From Pagrus major (taxonomy: Eukaryota > Chordata > Actinopteri > Spariformes > Sparidae), in assembly GCF_040436345.1 (NCBI RefSeq), contig NC_133236.1:10924165-10988164 (forward strand): a DNA stretch of 64,000 nt, read 5' to 3'. The notes under the pieces were generated by a model. That model ran no database searches and had not been told where the DNA came from. It saw only the letters and a program-made list of their open reading frames with translations. The stretch's first letter is position 1, and each line of letters begins with the position of its first letter. Positions 1-9,559 of this stretch are shown here, one piece after another. Made by a program: the position numbers and the translations under genes.

Positions 1-712
1 TTAGTGCTTCTGACAGTTTAGTTTGAACCTTTTACATTAAGTACCTTAATTGTGTTGAATACATTTTAAGTGAAATGAAGCCTTTCCAGGTGCAAATTTA
101 AATATTTTTTGATACTTGTTTTTCTCTCATATGATTTGTTCTCTTAACTGCTAGGTTCATCATGGGTGCTATAAAACTGAAATACACTATAGTATTATTC
201 CTTGTGGGTGCATAAAAAGTGACATTAGCGCAGGTTAATGCAAAAATCTACATCAAGTCCTGATGTGACCCCTACAGATTTGTGTTTCACCTCTGGAGGG
301 CGCTGTTGAGCCAGGTTCGTTTCATAGGAAGTGTTGCGCCTGGCTCTGCCATTGGACGCTTATCATCAGAAATGTAATGTAACCTAACTAATGTCGAGAA
401 GTGTAACAACATCTCTCTTGATGTGTTGTTTCTGTGAATGGAGGGATCACATACCAAACTCCTAAAGATAATCTTAACAACAGAAACTCTTCTTTCCAAG
501 CTTTCCAGAGAACAAAGTTGTACATTTTTGCATAAATTACTAAAATGTTGCCAGAAAATAAATGTTCGATCCAAGTTATCAGTTGTGCAAAAGAGCAAAG
601 AGAAACGACATGTGCCAAATCTATTCAGGGGATTAGTTCAGCCTGAAGTGTGTAGTTGAGTCTCAGTAAGTCAAAGTGAACTGCTGCTCTGTCCGTTTCA
701 TGTATGTTCATG

Positions 713-716
713 AAAA
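713..716 (-). terminator. Pol III T4 terminator of the truncated tRNA copy
   Basis: Read on the minus strand, a run of four T follows the tRNA 3' end by 6 nt, the same arrangement as in the two intact copies. It no longer serves a complete gene. Confidence 0.6.
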
Positions 717-722
717 GGTTAC

Positions 723-770
723 TGTCAGAAGTGGGATTCGAACCCACGCCTCCAGGGGAGACTGCGACCT
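723..770 (-). pseudogene. tRNA-Leu(CAG) 3' half, broken in the anticodon
   Basis: The 48 nt match nucleotides 36-83 of the intact tRNA-Leu genes at 7375-7457 and 9560-9642. The T arm with its B box, the long variable arm and the acceptor 3' strand remain. Nucleotides 1-35, with the A box, D arm and first anticodon base, are absent and replaced by unrelated sequence from 771. The break falls between the first and second anticodon bases (C35/A36). Without the A box and the 5' acceptor strand this copy cannot make a tRNA. Confidence 0.93.
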
Positions 771-797
771 TAGCGGTAGCAGCCGCCGGAGCGACCG

Positions 798-916
798 TCC
801 AACATTTCACAATGTTGGAGGATGACGGCCAATCAAATCCGCGGCTCCAACATTCCCCCACCAATCGCCTTCGCCCAGCTCCAACATTTGACCAATCACG
901 ACGGAGAAATGTTGGA
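798..916. promoter_or_regulatory. TCCAACATT motif array with CCAAT boxes (subterminal sites or promoter)
   Basis: The 9-mer TCCAACATT occurs at 798-806, 846-854 and 880-888 on the plus strand, and as its complement at 811-819 and 908-916. The first pair forms a perfect 9-bp inverted repeat with a 4-nt spacer. CCAAT-box cores lie between them, near 829, 860 and 891. Clustered short repeats just inside an end are typical of transposase-binding subterminal regions of DNA transposons; the CCAAT boxes and GC-rich context also fit a promoter for the gene downstream. The two roles cannot be separated from sequence alone. Confidence 0.6.
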
Positions 917-935
917 CGGAGCCGAACGAAGCCGA

Positions 936-1836
936 GAAAATTTGCGGTAACCGTCGTCGTTTTAGAAAGCGGAGTTTGAGGCGAGTGACCAGAGAAGTGA
1001 ACAACAAGTGAATGGCGAGTATTTGCACATTTATCACACTGCTGTACACATTAAAACTTTATAAAGAAAAGTAATTTCACCTGTTGTGTTAAATTATATG
1101 ACAGACATTTTGCTTTTTGTCGCGTTTGCTGACACTCGTGTTACCGAAGAATGAATGGGGCTTTTTTGATAACGTAAGTTTATGAATGATTTTGAAGCAG
1201 AATATTTCTACCAAATCCTTTAAATTCACATATATAAACAAATATAGTTTAGGGTTGTCGTACGAATACGTATTTTTATCTTCACCACTTAGACATTAGC
1301 TTTGCTAGCTTGAATTTGCCTCTTGAGCCCATTCACAAGACTAATTCCAGTGTTTTGCATGTGATAAACACTCGTTTTCATCGCTGGAGATACACTTTAA
1401 TTGTGTCCATTTAGTGTTACACGTATCCCTTACACAATCGAAGTCATGCATTGTTTGTCAAGGAAAGTTCACTGTCAGGGTGGGGGTGGGGTGGTCCTAG
1501 TGGTATCCTGAACTCAGTGTCGTGCGATTTTTAACACTTCCGAGAAGCTGACTCGTTCAAACCTCATTCTGTTTTAATAAGATCATTCAAACTGTAAAGG
1601 CATTAACTTTCTAATTCATGATATTTCCCGCAACATACTATAAGAATACATATTGATGATATAAATCAGGTTAATTCTACAGCTGAGTTACAAACACAGA
1701 TGCAACCAAAGCCTGGTTGGCTTTGGTTGTCGTGGTCTAGCTTTCATGTTCCAGTATTCGCGTTGTTTTCATTCATTTAAAAAATGTTCATGCATTTATG
1801 CCACCAAAGGCAACATCTTCCAAGTCCCACAAGGCG
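936..1836. other. 5' region of the transposase gene, no coding exon supported
   Basis: The 900 bp between the motif array and the first supported ATG probably hold the transcription start, 5' UTR and perhaps a leader intron. A possible short leader with an AAC/GTAAGT donor ends near 1173, but nothing confirms it. A short G-rich tract lies near 1479-1494. I see no other feature here. Confidence 0.5.
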
Positions 1837-4800
1837 ATGGCGGACTCAGAGTGGATGTCCCGCCTGAGGAAGTTTGCCAGCACTGGGGTCTGGCCTCCAG
1901 GTGGAGGAAACAGGCCAGCTCCCAGGCAGAAGAGGTGGTATTCCCTCTATCAGATGGTATGAGTATATTCAGTATATTCACTGTACACAGTATATTGTAT
2001 TCATTGTTATTTACTCTCACAATACATTGAACTCATTATAATTTGTATAAAATGCAATAAAGGCCATGTTCCTATGAGTTAATAAACATGTCATGAACAA
2101 ATAATTTGCATTAGATCTGTGTAACTACACAAATGAATCTGTGGTTGATTCAATCAAATGTGCAACTGTTATTTTTAGATCGAGAAATGTCCAATGCAGA
2201 GACCAGGACAGAGGTCTTTGTTTGGTCAAGAGAGGCAGTGTGTGTGTCATTTTCACACGCAGAAGGTAACACTGGTCAATTTAATACTCAAGTTGTGTGT
2301 GTGTATTAGTACACAAGCTAATTTGTGATTTTATATACTTTTCCATGTCCAGGGCTCTGTGGGGCCACAGAGCGCAGCGGCAGGTCCCGTCCAGGGCACT
2401 GTGGGGCCACAGAGTGCAGCAGCAGGTCCCGTCCAGGGCACTGAGGGGCCACAGAGTGCAGCGGCAGCAGCAGGTCCCGTCCAGGGCACTGTGGGGCCAC
2501 AGAGTGCAGCGGCAGCAGCAGGTCCCGTCCAGGGCACTGTGGGGCCACAGAGTGCAGCAGCAGCAGCAGGTCCCGTCCAGGGCACTGTGGGGCCACAGAG
2601 TGCAGCAGCAGCAGCAGGTCCCGTCCAGGGCTCTGTGGGGCCACAGAGCGCAGCAGCAGGTCCCGTCCAGGGCTCTGTGGGGCCACAGAGTGCAGCAGCA
2701 GCAGCAGGTCCCGTCCAGGGCTCTGTGGGGCCACAGAGCGCAGCAGCAGGTCCCGTCCAGGGCTCTGTGGGGCCACAGAGTGCAGCGGCAGGCCAGCAGG
2801 GTGCAGCCGTGGGACAAGTGACAGCCGGCCATAAACAGCGACCATTATTAAATTTGTCAATGGTATTTGTGACACTCATAACTTGACGATGAATATTTGA
2901 CATTTTCTTCACTGAATGATAGTTAGACAACAAAGTCCTCTCATGACACCGGCCTTTGCTTTATTTCCTTTCAGTTTACCAAGCCAAGATTTGGTGGCAC
3001 TCATGTTGCTGCTGCAAAGCCAAATCTGAGCAGAGCCAGAAAAGCAACAGAGGTAAATGGAGATCACATTGAAACTGTTCAAATTCAAGTTTGTTTGTAC
3101 AAGTTACTTAGATTGAATTCTTTACAGACCCAAGTCACCAGCCCCACTGAAGCAAGCACCAGTTCCCCAGCCAGCATTGCTGTCTCAGTAAGTAACAATA
3201 TAACTCAGTTTCAAACACAGTTAAAGTATATGTATAACTGTCCATATTTTTCTCAAGATTATTAAGAGTATTAAAAAAGAAACACTCAAATCAGAAATGA
3301 CACCTGAAAGCTAAATAATAGTGTTTCATGTAGAGCAGCTATATGTAATAACAACATAATTTTTATGTTGTTAATAATATGAATTGTAATATTTTCCATG
3401 CCTTTACAGTCTCCAGACCCTGTGACAGATGCTCCAGGTCCAGTGCCTGTCCTCAGTACCACAGCAGTGTGTGCCACCGTCACAGTAAGTAATATAACAT
3501 TTAATATCATTCTGTGTAGAGCATAATCAGTCTTCTACCAGTATTAAGTGTGTTTTTGCATTGTGTTTTTTTTTTTATCACTAAGGCTGCGCAACTCAGG
3601 ACAGAGACGTCACCTCAGCTGCCCCGTTTGTGGTCAGAGGGTTTGCCACCTGAAGACCACAAATGGATTGAGAAATATGTTTTGAAGGTGGGGCCCAGGG
3701 GAAAACTAGAGCTTCAAAACAACTTGAAGCTCTGGTACTATCCACCACAGCCAGGTCATCTCTACCACCAGGCTCCTGCTCCAGACCGCTTTTTCGCCCA
3801 CCCACTTCTTGTCTGGATGCCCTACAAATTGTGGAAGGTGAAGGTGGTCTGTCCCAACCCTGCCTGTGGACGCCACCAACTCACAGGAGCGGGACTGCAC
3901 AAGAGGGCACGTCGGGTCCTGGACGTGGACAGGATCTACAACATGGTGACAGAGACTCTAACCTGCACCAAATGTAGAGCCAACCATGTGTCTTGGAGTC
4001 GGACTGTCCTGAAACAACTGGACTTGGCGCACAGGTCGGAATTTCGGGTCATCCTCACACAAAAGTGAGTAACATCTCCTGTCTCTCTTGCCTTGTCAAA
4101 TATAATCATGTAAAACATTTTTACTGATACATCTGTCTGTGACCAAGGTTTGCTTGTGACATCCGGGTGATCCGACTTCTGCGGGAGAGAGGCCTGGGGA
4201 ACAGCCCTACGCGGGTTTTGAAACAACTCAGGGAGAACCACACGGAGGAATGGCTTCACCGTGTGGCACGGTACACCACAGAGTGCGTGGACTTCCTCCA
4301 GCGGCCCGGACTGTTGCCCATGGCGTTCCCTGAGCCTCCAGAGCCTGCTGTGGTGCCGAGCTGTAAATGGCTCCTCTCCGTTTACAGCCAGGACATTCTG
4401 ACGAGGCTGGAGGACATCAAGGCCAGAATCACTTCCATCTATGGTGACATACTAAAGATGGATTCCACTAAAAAGGTTAAACAATCTTCTTTGCTTCAAA
4501 AAATAGGCTACATATTTATATATATAACATACATGCCTGTTTTTCAGTATTTCTGAATCATGTTGACAGAGACCCTATACATTTTGTGTGCTTCAGATCA
4601 CCAAGAAGCTTGCCGGAACTGCCAAGGGCACAGCACTCTGGCTCACTTCAGTGGGAAATGAGTATGGTCAGATACTAATAAGTGTGCTGACTGCTCAGGA
4701 AGGAGCTGGCCTGGACATGATGGCAGCGGATCTGGTCAAGCGATACCAGCAGGCAGGTGTGGATCCCCCTGTCATCCTGTATGTGGACTGTGGCTGCTGT

Positions 4801-7438
4801 GCTGAGGCGACGGAGACCAAGTTGAAGGTCAGATTCAGGGGGTGGCCAGACCTGACAGTAAGGCTGGATATCTGGCACTTCATGCGCCGACTTGCCCTGG
4901 GATGCACAACAGATGCTCATCAGCTGTACCCAGTTTTCATGTCGCGCCTATCAGCGTGCCTGTTTGAGTGGGATGCAGCTGATTTAGCTCTGTTGTGTGA
5001 AGCAAAGAAACAGCAGCTTCAGTCACAGGGCCTGCCTTGTCTCACCGATGGTGACATCAGTAGACACCTGTCTAGGGAGGAGCTGGCTCTCCACTGCCGG
5101 AGGAGGACCCGTGGTGAGGAGACCACCACTAAGCTGCTGGAGGAGCTGCTGCAGGGGCTGATGGGTAGCAGTGGGAACGACTCCCTTGGAGTTCCGCTGT
5201 TTGACAGGGAGAGGATGCAGCACATCTGGCATGTCCAGAAAAAGCACATCAAGTGCATCCAGGACCTGCCAGGTGTTGCTCTATACACCAAAACAGGGGA
5301 GCTCACAAAGGGAGGTTTGTGTCTACCAACATACAGATGTGCCAGAGGCTCGACATCTTTGGAGTCCTTTCATCTCCACCTGAACCGCTTCATACCAGGT
5401 TTGTGTCTTTCAGACATGTTGGTTCATGTCCTGTATAATCCAAGAATATTTCATAATTTAATATTTGATAATGTCCTTCTAGGGACCAGTGCCAACAGCC
5501 TGAATTTTCAGGCATACCTGCTGGAGGGACTCCATAGGTGGAACCAGGACCGTGGTAGTGCTGCCCTGTCTACTGCACCATCAACTTTACGCAGCTACTC
5601 GGGTGACCTGCTTCACTGCGTGAACAAGCACTACATGAAGCTGTTTGGCAAGAAGGTGGCACCAGAGTTCTGTCCACCCTCACGTTACACTGGTAAGCAT
5701 TTTTGAACACAGTGGTATTCAACTTGGTTTTAAAATTCTTTATTAACACTGTAAATTATCCACTTTACTTCAATTATTTCAGGAGAGCTCATAGGGCTGC
5801 AGTATCTGTTCCGGCAGACTGGTCAGGCACTGCAGGATATGCACCCTGACTCAGAGGATACTGCTGAGTTAATTGAACAGCATGAGGATGACGTGGAAAC
5901 AGATGAGGGCTTCGCTGACGTCCCAGACGACCCCACAGTGGCTGACCTGGAGGTCCCTCAGGTTGCAGCGTTGCTCACTCCTGGTCCCTCATCCAGTCTG
6001 GTGTCCACCGTCTCCACCCTGGCGATCACCACATCTGGCATGGCTCCTGGCACATCCACCCTGAGTGTGGGCACATCCTCAGCGGTTTTCAGCACATCCA
6101 CCATAGCTACTGGTATGGTTGAACTATTCAAAATACTAGTGAAATTGCAATATGACCAAGTGCATTGACAAAACAGCATTAAAATGATGTAGCGTAGTGC
6201 TGCAAAGATGCCTGGCCTACAAATCATGTTCCCCAGATGTAAGAGAACATGTTCATTTGGTACAGACCCCAACAAATGTCACATCATCATTATTATAATA
6301 GTTTTTTGCAGTGAAAATTAAAACTGTGATGCTGTAATATCTATACAAAATAATCTTGTTGTGATTTTTCTTACCATTTCCTGCAGCCCTACCTCCTGGA
6401 ACATCAGTCCTGGCTCCTGGAACATCAGCCCTACCTCCTGGCACGTCTTCCATGGCCTCTGGTGCATCCATCATGCCCTCTACTTTGTCCGCTGAGGCTG
6501 GAGGGGATATGCAGGCTGAAGATGAAGATATGGTAAGTGTGTGTGTGTGTTTGATTTCGAATATGTAGGTGTATAGATATGAGCCCAACTCTTACATATA
6601 CACACTTACACACAGTACATATGCTCTGGATGATGTGTACTTTAAATAAACTGTGAAGGTTGTAAGGTTTGCTATTTTCTTATTTGCACAGGCTGTTGAT
6701 GACCAAAATGTTCCTGGATACCAGCACGTGGACAGACTGGCTGAGTATCTGGTGAAGCTTCGGGAGCAGACCTCTCTCTGTCTCACCAAACAGCAGACCA
6801 GTGCAATCATAGCACTATGGGAGAAGCTGGACAAAGGTGACAAGCAGCGGGTGATTTATGCAGCACGACACCAGGTGAGACTTTTGAGTGGACGGTTCAG
6901 GACACCGAAGAAGCCCTCACAAACTCCTGGTGTGGAGAGCACCACCCGTTGCATGTTAGGTGCAAGTAGTGCACCTGCTCAGTGGCCTAACTGCTGTCGA
7001 TTGGTGGAGAACATTTTTATTAGACTCTGCAATCTCCACCAAGGCCCAGTGAGGAAAGGCAAGGGGGCCGACTCAAGGTGGTCCTTAATTCTGAGGGACT
7101 ACCACAAAATCAGGCAGCTTGTTGTTGGCAACTCCCTGGTGATGCAGGGATCAGAGATTCAGCTGGTAGAGGTGAACCAGAACACCCTCATCCAGTGGCA
7201 CAACAGCAGGCAGAAGAGGCAGGAGCTCTCTGTGCTGCTTCAGGGTACTGCGTTGCCTTCAGCCCTCCCTGAGTCTGAGGAGCCAAGAGCACTCCCTGCT
7301 GAGCCCAGGTCAGCTCGACAGGAAACTGTGAACTGTTGCTCTGTCCGTTTCATGTACGGTCATGAAAAGGTTACTGTCAGAAGTGGGATTCGAACCCACG
7401 CCTCCAGGGGAGACTGCGACCTGAACGCAGCGCCTTAG
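1837..7438 (+). CDS. Transposase-like protein with DUF6729-type zinc region and DDE RNase H-like core (13 exons)
   Basis: Exons inferred from GT-AG sites and phase: 1837-1956, 2179-2265, 2353-2817, 2975-3052, 3128-3187, 3410-3484, 3586-4064, 4148-4475, 4597-5398, 5483-5692, 5783-6112, 6387-6532, 6692-7438. They join in frame for 3927 nt (about 1308 residues) without a stop. The start has G at -3 and +4. The N-terminus is short and basic (WPPGG...RPAPRQKRWY), followed by a repetitive G-P-Q-S-A linker. Residues about 300-455 resemble DUF6729, with C384-x4-C389 and C422-x2-C425. The RNase H-like core has D560 (DSTKK), D628 (YVDCGCC), a second conserved Asp (D655, LDIWHF) and E820 (TSLESFH), a plausible DDE triad. 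An acidic, Ser/Thr-rich linker and a conserved C-terminal block follow. The last 36 or so residues are read from tRNA-unit sequence, so the natural C-terminus is missing. Recognition rests on memory of similar fish proteins; no search was run. A domesticated host gene is the alternative. Confidence 0.75.
2353..2799 (+). repeat. In-frame coding minisatellite, 42/48-bp units
   Basis: Nine full units and a partial tenth run head to tail, each ending GTCCCGTCCAG. Units are 42 bp or 48 bp; the 6-bp difference is extra GCA/GCG codons, so every change keeps the frame. The encoded unit is G(S/T)VGPQSAA with 1-3 further Ala and then GPVQ. It fills nearly all of transposase exon 3. The lack of stops in five or more frames across this tract is a by-product of the repeat composition, not overlapping genes. 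Confidence 0.95.
3586..4064 (+). CDS. Transposase exon 7: DUF6729-type zinc region
   Basis: Acceptor CTAAG at 3581-3585 and donor GTGAGT at 4065. It encodes an aromatic-rich segment (KLWYYPPQPGHLYHQ) and a CPNPAC...CTKC pair of cysteine motifs that suggest one zinc ribbon. It ends in phase 2, and the first base of exon 8 completes Lys. Open sequence upstream to 3550 is intron, because the acceptor and the phase of exon 6 both require a start at 3586. Confidence 0.75.
4597..5398 (+). CDS. Transposase exon 9: RNase H-like catalytic core
   Basis: Carries the second Asp (YVDCGCC), the LDIWHFMRRL helix and the Glu motif TSLESFH. It ends at CATACCAG/GT in phase 1. The following intron (5399-5482) is only 84 nt, a multiple of three, and contains no stop, so the frame stays open through it and a retained form would add 28 residues. 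I treat it as an intron because the flanks join as RFIP-GTSANSLNFQ, which agrees with remembered relatives. Confidence 0.72.
6692..7438 (+). CDS. Transposase last exon, fused to antisense tRNA-unit sequence
   Basis: Acceptor TTGCACAG precedes 6692. The exon encodes a conserved helical block (TKQQTSAIIALWEKLD) and a W/R-rich segment (PAQWPNCCRLVENIF...). From 7329 the reading frame continues into the tRNA flank and then antisense through the tRNA gene to a stop at 7436-7438, so the tail is not family sequence. A potential donor (CACCAG/GTGAGA) lies inside at about 6873, but the frame beyond it still looks family-like, so I keep one exon. Confidence 0.68.
   Translation, partial: AVDDQNVPGYQHVDRLAEYLVKLREQTSLCLTKQQTSAIIALWEKLDKGDKQRVIYAARHQVRLLSGRFRTPKKPSQTPGVESTTRCMLGASSAPAQWPNCCRLVENIFIRLCNLHQGPVRKGKGADSRWSLILRDYHKIRQLVVGNSLVMQGSEIQLVEVNQNTLIQWHNSRQKRQELSVLLQGTALPSALPESEEPRALPAEPRSARQETVNCCSVRFMYGHEKVTVRSGIRTHASRGDCDLNAAP
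7365..7368 (-). terminator. Pol III T4 terminator
   Basis: Four T on the minus strand begin 6 nt after the tRNA 3' end, the usual RNA polymerase III stop. Confidence 0.75.
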
Positions 7439-7457
7439 ACCGCTCGGCCATCCTGAC
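7375..7457 (-). tRNA. tRNA-Leu(CAG), unit 2
   Basis: 83 nt with no intron, reading GTCAGGATGGCCGAGCGG at the 5' end. The class II long variable arm is present, the anticodon CAG is at nucleotides 35-37 in a TTCAGGT loop, and the T loop is GGTTCGAATCC. Internal A box (TGGCCGAGCGG) and B box are intact and the 7-bp acceptor stem pairs fully. It matches the vertebrate tRNA-Leu-CAG sequence as I know it. It decodes CUG. It is identical to the copy at 9560-9642. The transposase reading frame ends antisense inside this gene. Confidence 0.98.
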
Positions 7458-8044
7458 GTTGTAAATAATTATCACAATTTATAATTTTAACGATCAAAGC
7501 TTGATCAAACAATTTCTGTTGTATCTAAACAGGTTTGACCTAGATTCTTGTTTTATAGCGGTCGATCGACTGAAATGGCCAAACGTCAGACGGCTTTGAG
7601 GGTGACGTAACAGTCCAATCGCTCCAACGTGGCAGAAGTCTGAGGAGGACGTTGAAGCGTGAGACAGTATTCATTTTAATACGGTGTCGCACATGTCACA
7701 ACATTAACGCTACGCTTCTGCCGCCAGGTCCATTATTTTACAGATACAGATAGATGTCGGTGGCTGCATTAAAAACGAACATTAGAACTATTAGGTTTAA
7801 CTGATGTTGGACATATTTTAATGTATTAAAAACGTGAGCGCAACATGCGGTTGTTCACTTCCGGGTCAATGGTAAAAACGCTCATTCTTAGAGACGCTTT
7901 TAAAAAAATGATACATCCAACGATAAGTCAGACAAATTCTCTTATAAGAGAAGGAATTCGCTTAAAAACGCTGATGGTAGATACTCCCGCCTTCGAAATG
8001 TTATCTTTAGTGATGTTTGTTTGTTACTAAATGTGTCAAATGTC

Positions 8045-8085
8045 CCGTTTTACCGCAGTGGCGCGGGTTCGAGTCCAGCCCAGGG
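8045..8085 (+). other. B-box-like tRNA or SINE remnant, unit 2
   Basis: GGTTCGAGTCC at 8066-8076 matches the RNA polymerase III B-box consensus and sits in a T-arm-like context, but no A box, D arm or acceptor partner is visible upstream. The same sequence recurs in unit 3. It may be a relic of a second tRNA gene or a tRNA-derived SINE. Confidence 0.45.
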
Positions 8086-9549
8086 CAAGTCTTCTCCAGC
8101 TGTCATTCACGAATAAGACATAAAATGAAGCGAAGAGAATGCCCCCATCGAGTTGTTATATTGATGCTTTACATATATATATCTTCAGCATGAGTATGGA
8201 TATTGACAAGTCACTTGGATATAGGAAGTACCGGATACTTGTTTCAGCAGAGTACTTGCTCAACCCTAGTTTTGATCAACCTAAAGCGCCACAGCTTGAT
8301 TTGGAAAATTGCAGGCAGGTATGTACAGTACAGTTGTTTGACTTTGTTTTCTTCTCTTCTGTCACAGGTTTTCTGATGTGAAGACAGTCTGGTTGAATCT
8401 CTAAAATGAGCAGCGCAGCACTGCTGTAAGTTTGCATCGAAGTCAGCAGTACAATGTCATTTTTTAGTTAGAGCACAGAAATGTGCATTCATGAACAGTT
8501 AAATACTTTCAGTCTTCGCTTCTGATTTAAATGAGGTGTTCAGCTCAGACAGGGTCCTAACAATAAGTTACATGTGTTGATGGATGTTCAATTCATTTTG
8601 TGTATCTGTTTTAAACAGTTCAGAGTGCTTTATGTTAAAGTTAAGTCGGACACTAAGACCTGCATTTTTTGTTATGACCAAGTGAACTAAATATAAAGTT
8701 GCCAAGCGGACATTTTAATTAATCTTAAAATATTACGCTTTTAAAGGACATTTGTAAATAGGTCTTTGTTAATTTTAAGTTTTTGTGAAAGATATTCTTT
8801 TCTAGATGAATAACAAAAACAAGTTAATACCTGTTTAGTGCTTCTGACAGTTTAGTTTGAACCTTTTACATTAAGTACCTTAATTGTGTTGAATACATTT
8901 TAAGTGAAATGAAGCCTTTCCAGGTGCAAATTTAAATATTTTTTGATACTTGTTTTTCTCTCATATGATTTGTTCTCTTAACTGCTAGGTTCATCATGGG
9001 TGCTATAAAACTGAAATACATTATAGTATTATTCCTTGTGGGTGCATAAAAAGTGACATTAGCGCAGGTTAATGCAAAATCTACATCAAGTCCTGATGTG
9101 ACCCCTACAGATTTGTGTTTCACCTCTGGAGGGCGCTGTTGAGCCAGGTTCGTTTCATAGGAAGTGTTGCGCCTGGCTCTGCCATTGGACGCTTATCATC
9201 AGAAATTTAATGTAACCTAACTAATGTCGAGAAGTGTAACAACATCTCTCTTGATGTGTTGTTTCTGTGAATGGAGGGATCACATACCAAACTCCTAAAG
9301 ATAATCTTAACAACAGAAACTCTTCATTTTATTTCAGCTTTCCAGAGAACAAAGTTGTACATTTTTGCATAAATTACTAAAATGTTGCCAGAAAATAAAT
9401 GTTCGATCCAAGTTATCAGTTGTGCAAAAGAGCAAAGAGAAACGACATGTGCCAAATCTATTCAGGGGATTAGTTCAGCCTGAAGTGTGTAGTTGAGTCT
9501 CAGTAAGTCAAAGTGAACTGCTGCTCTGTCCGTTTCATGTATGGTCATG

Positions 9550-9553
9550 AAAA
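9550..9553 (-). terminator. Pol III T4 terminator
   Basis: Four T on the minus strand begin 6 nt beyond the tRNA 3' end, as in unit 2. Confidence 0.75.
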
Positions 9554-9559
9554 GGTTAC

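Larger units (their letters stand above)
1..770. repeat. Tandem tRNA-Leu unit 1, truncated by an insertion
   Basis: This stretch is nearly identical, with scattered single-base differences, to 8836-9607. The one clear indel is near 490-500 against 9325-9337. It is the flank plus 3' half of a tRNA-Leu gene unit whose continuation is missing because a foreign block begins at 771. The window opens inside the unit, so its true left limit is unknown. Apart from the tRNA remnant I see no gene in it; the small open frames here are not conserved in kind or length between the copies. Confidence 0.9.
771..7328 (+). mobile_element. Putative DDE DNA transposon inserted in a tRNA-Leu gene, 3' end lost
   Basis: The block begins exactly where tRNA copy 1 breaks and ends where homology to the upstream flank of tRNA copy 2 starts (7329). 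It carries one multi-exon transposase-like gene preceded by repeated TCCAACATT motifs at 798-916. No terminal inverted repeat joins the two ends: the right end is still inside the transposase reading frame, so the original 3' terminus looks deleted. The simplest history is insertion into the anticodon loop of copy 1, followed by a deletion that removed the element's 3' end, the rest of unit 1 and the start of unit 2. From memory, the Dada superfamily of DNA transposons targets small RNA genes such as tRNA and snRNA genes, so it is a candidate, but the family assignment is inference. Confidence 0.72.
7329..8835. repeat. Tandem tRNA-Leu unit 2
   Basis: From 7329 this matches unit 1 (677-770, three differences over 94 bp) and then unit 3 past the tRNA gene to roughly 8165. 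The two copies diverge locally around 7720-7830 and 7915-8005, where unit 2 has extra sequence. About 8165-8835 has no partner inside the window and shows no gene. Confidence 0.88.

Noticed and set aside
704-979. Open frame beginning upstream of tRNA copy 1 and running into the motif array
   Set aside because: It reads antisense through the tRNA fragment and a GC-rich regulatory region, has no domain, and joins no downstream exon in phase.
2353-2799. Regularly spaced repeats resembling a CRISPR array
   Set aside because: Units are contiguous, with no unique spacers, lie inside a coding exon and are in a vertebrate genome.
2281-2933. Long open frames on both strands over the GC-rich repeat, including Cys/Trp-rich and Ala/Pro-rich proteins
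   Set aside because: They are shadows of the 42/48-bp minisatellite. Only the plus-strand frame with consistent splice phases joins the flanking exons.
771-7328. Retrotransposon or retroviral origin of the inserted block
   Set aside because: No reverse transcriptase, gag, integrase or LTR is present. The gene is multi-exon and codes for a DDE-type core.
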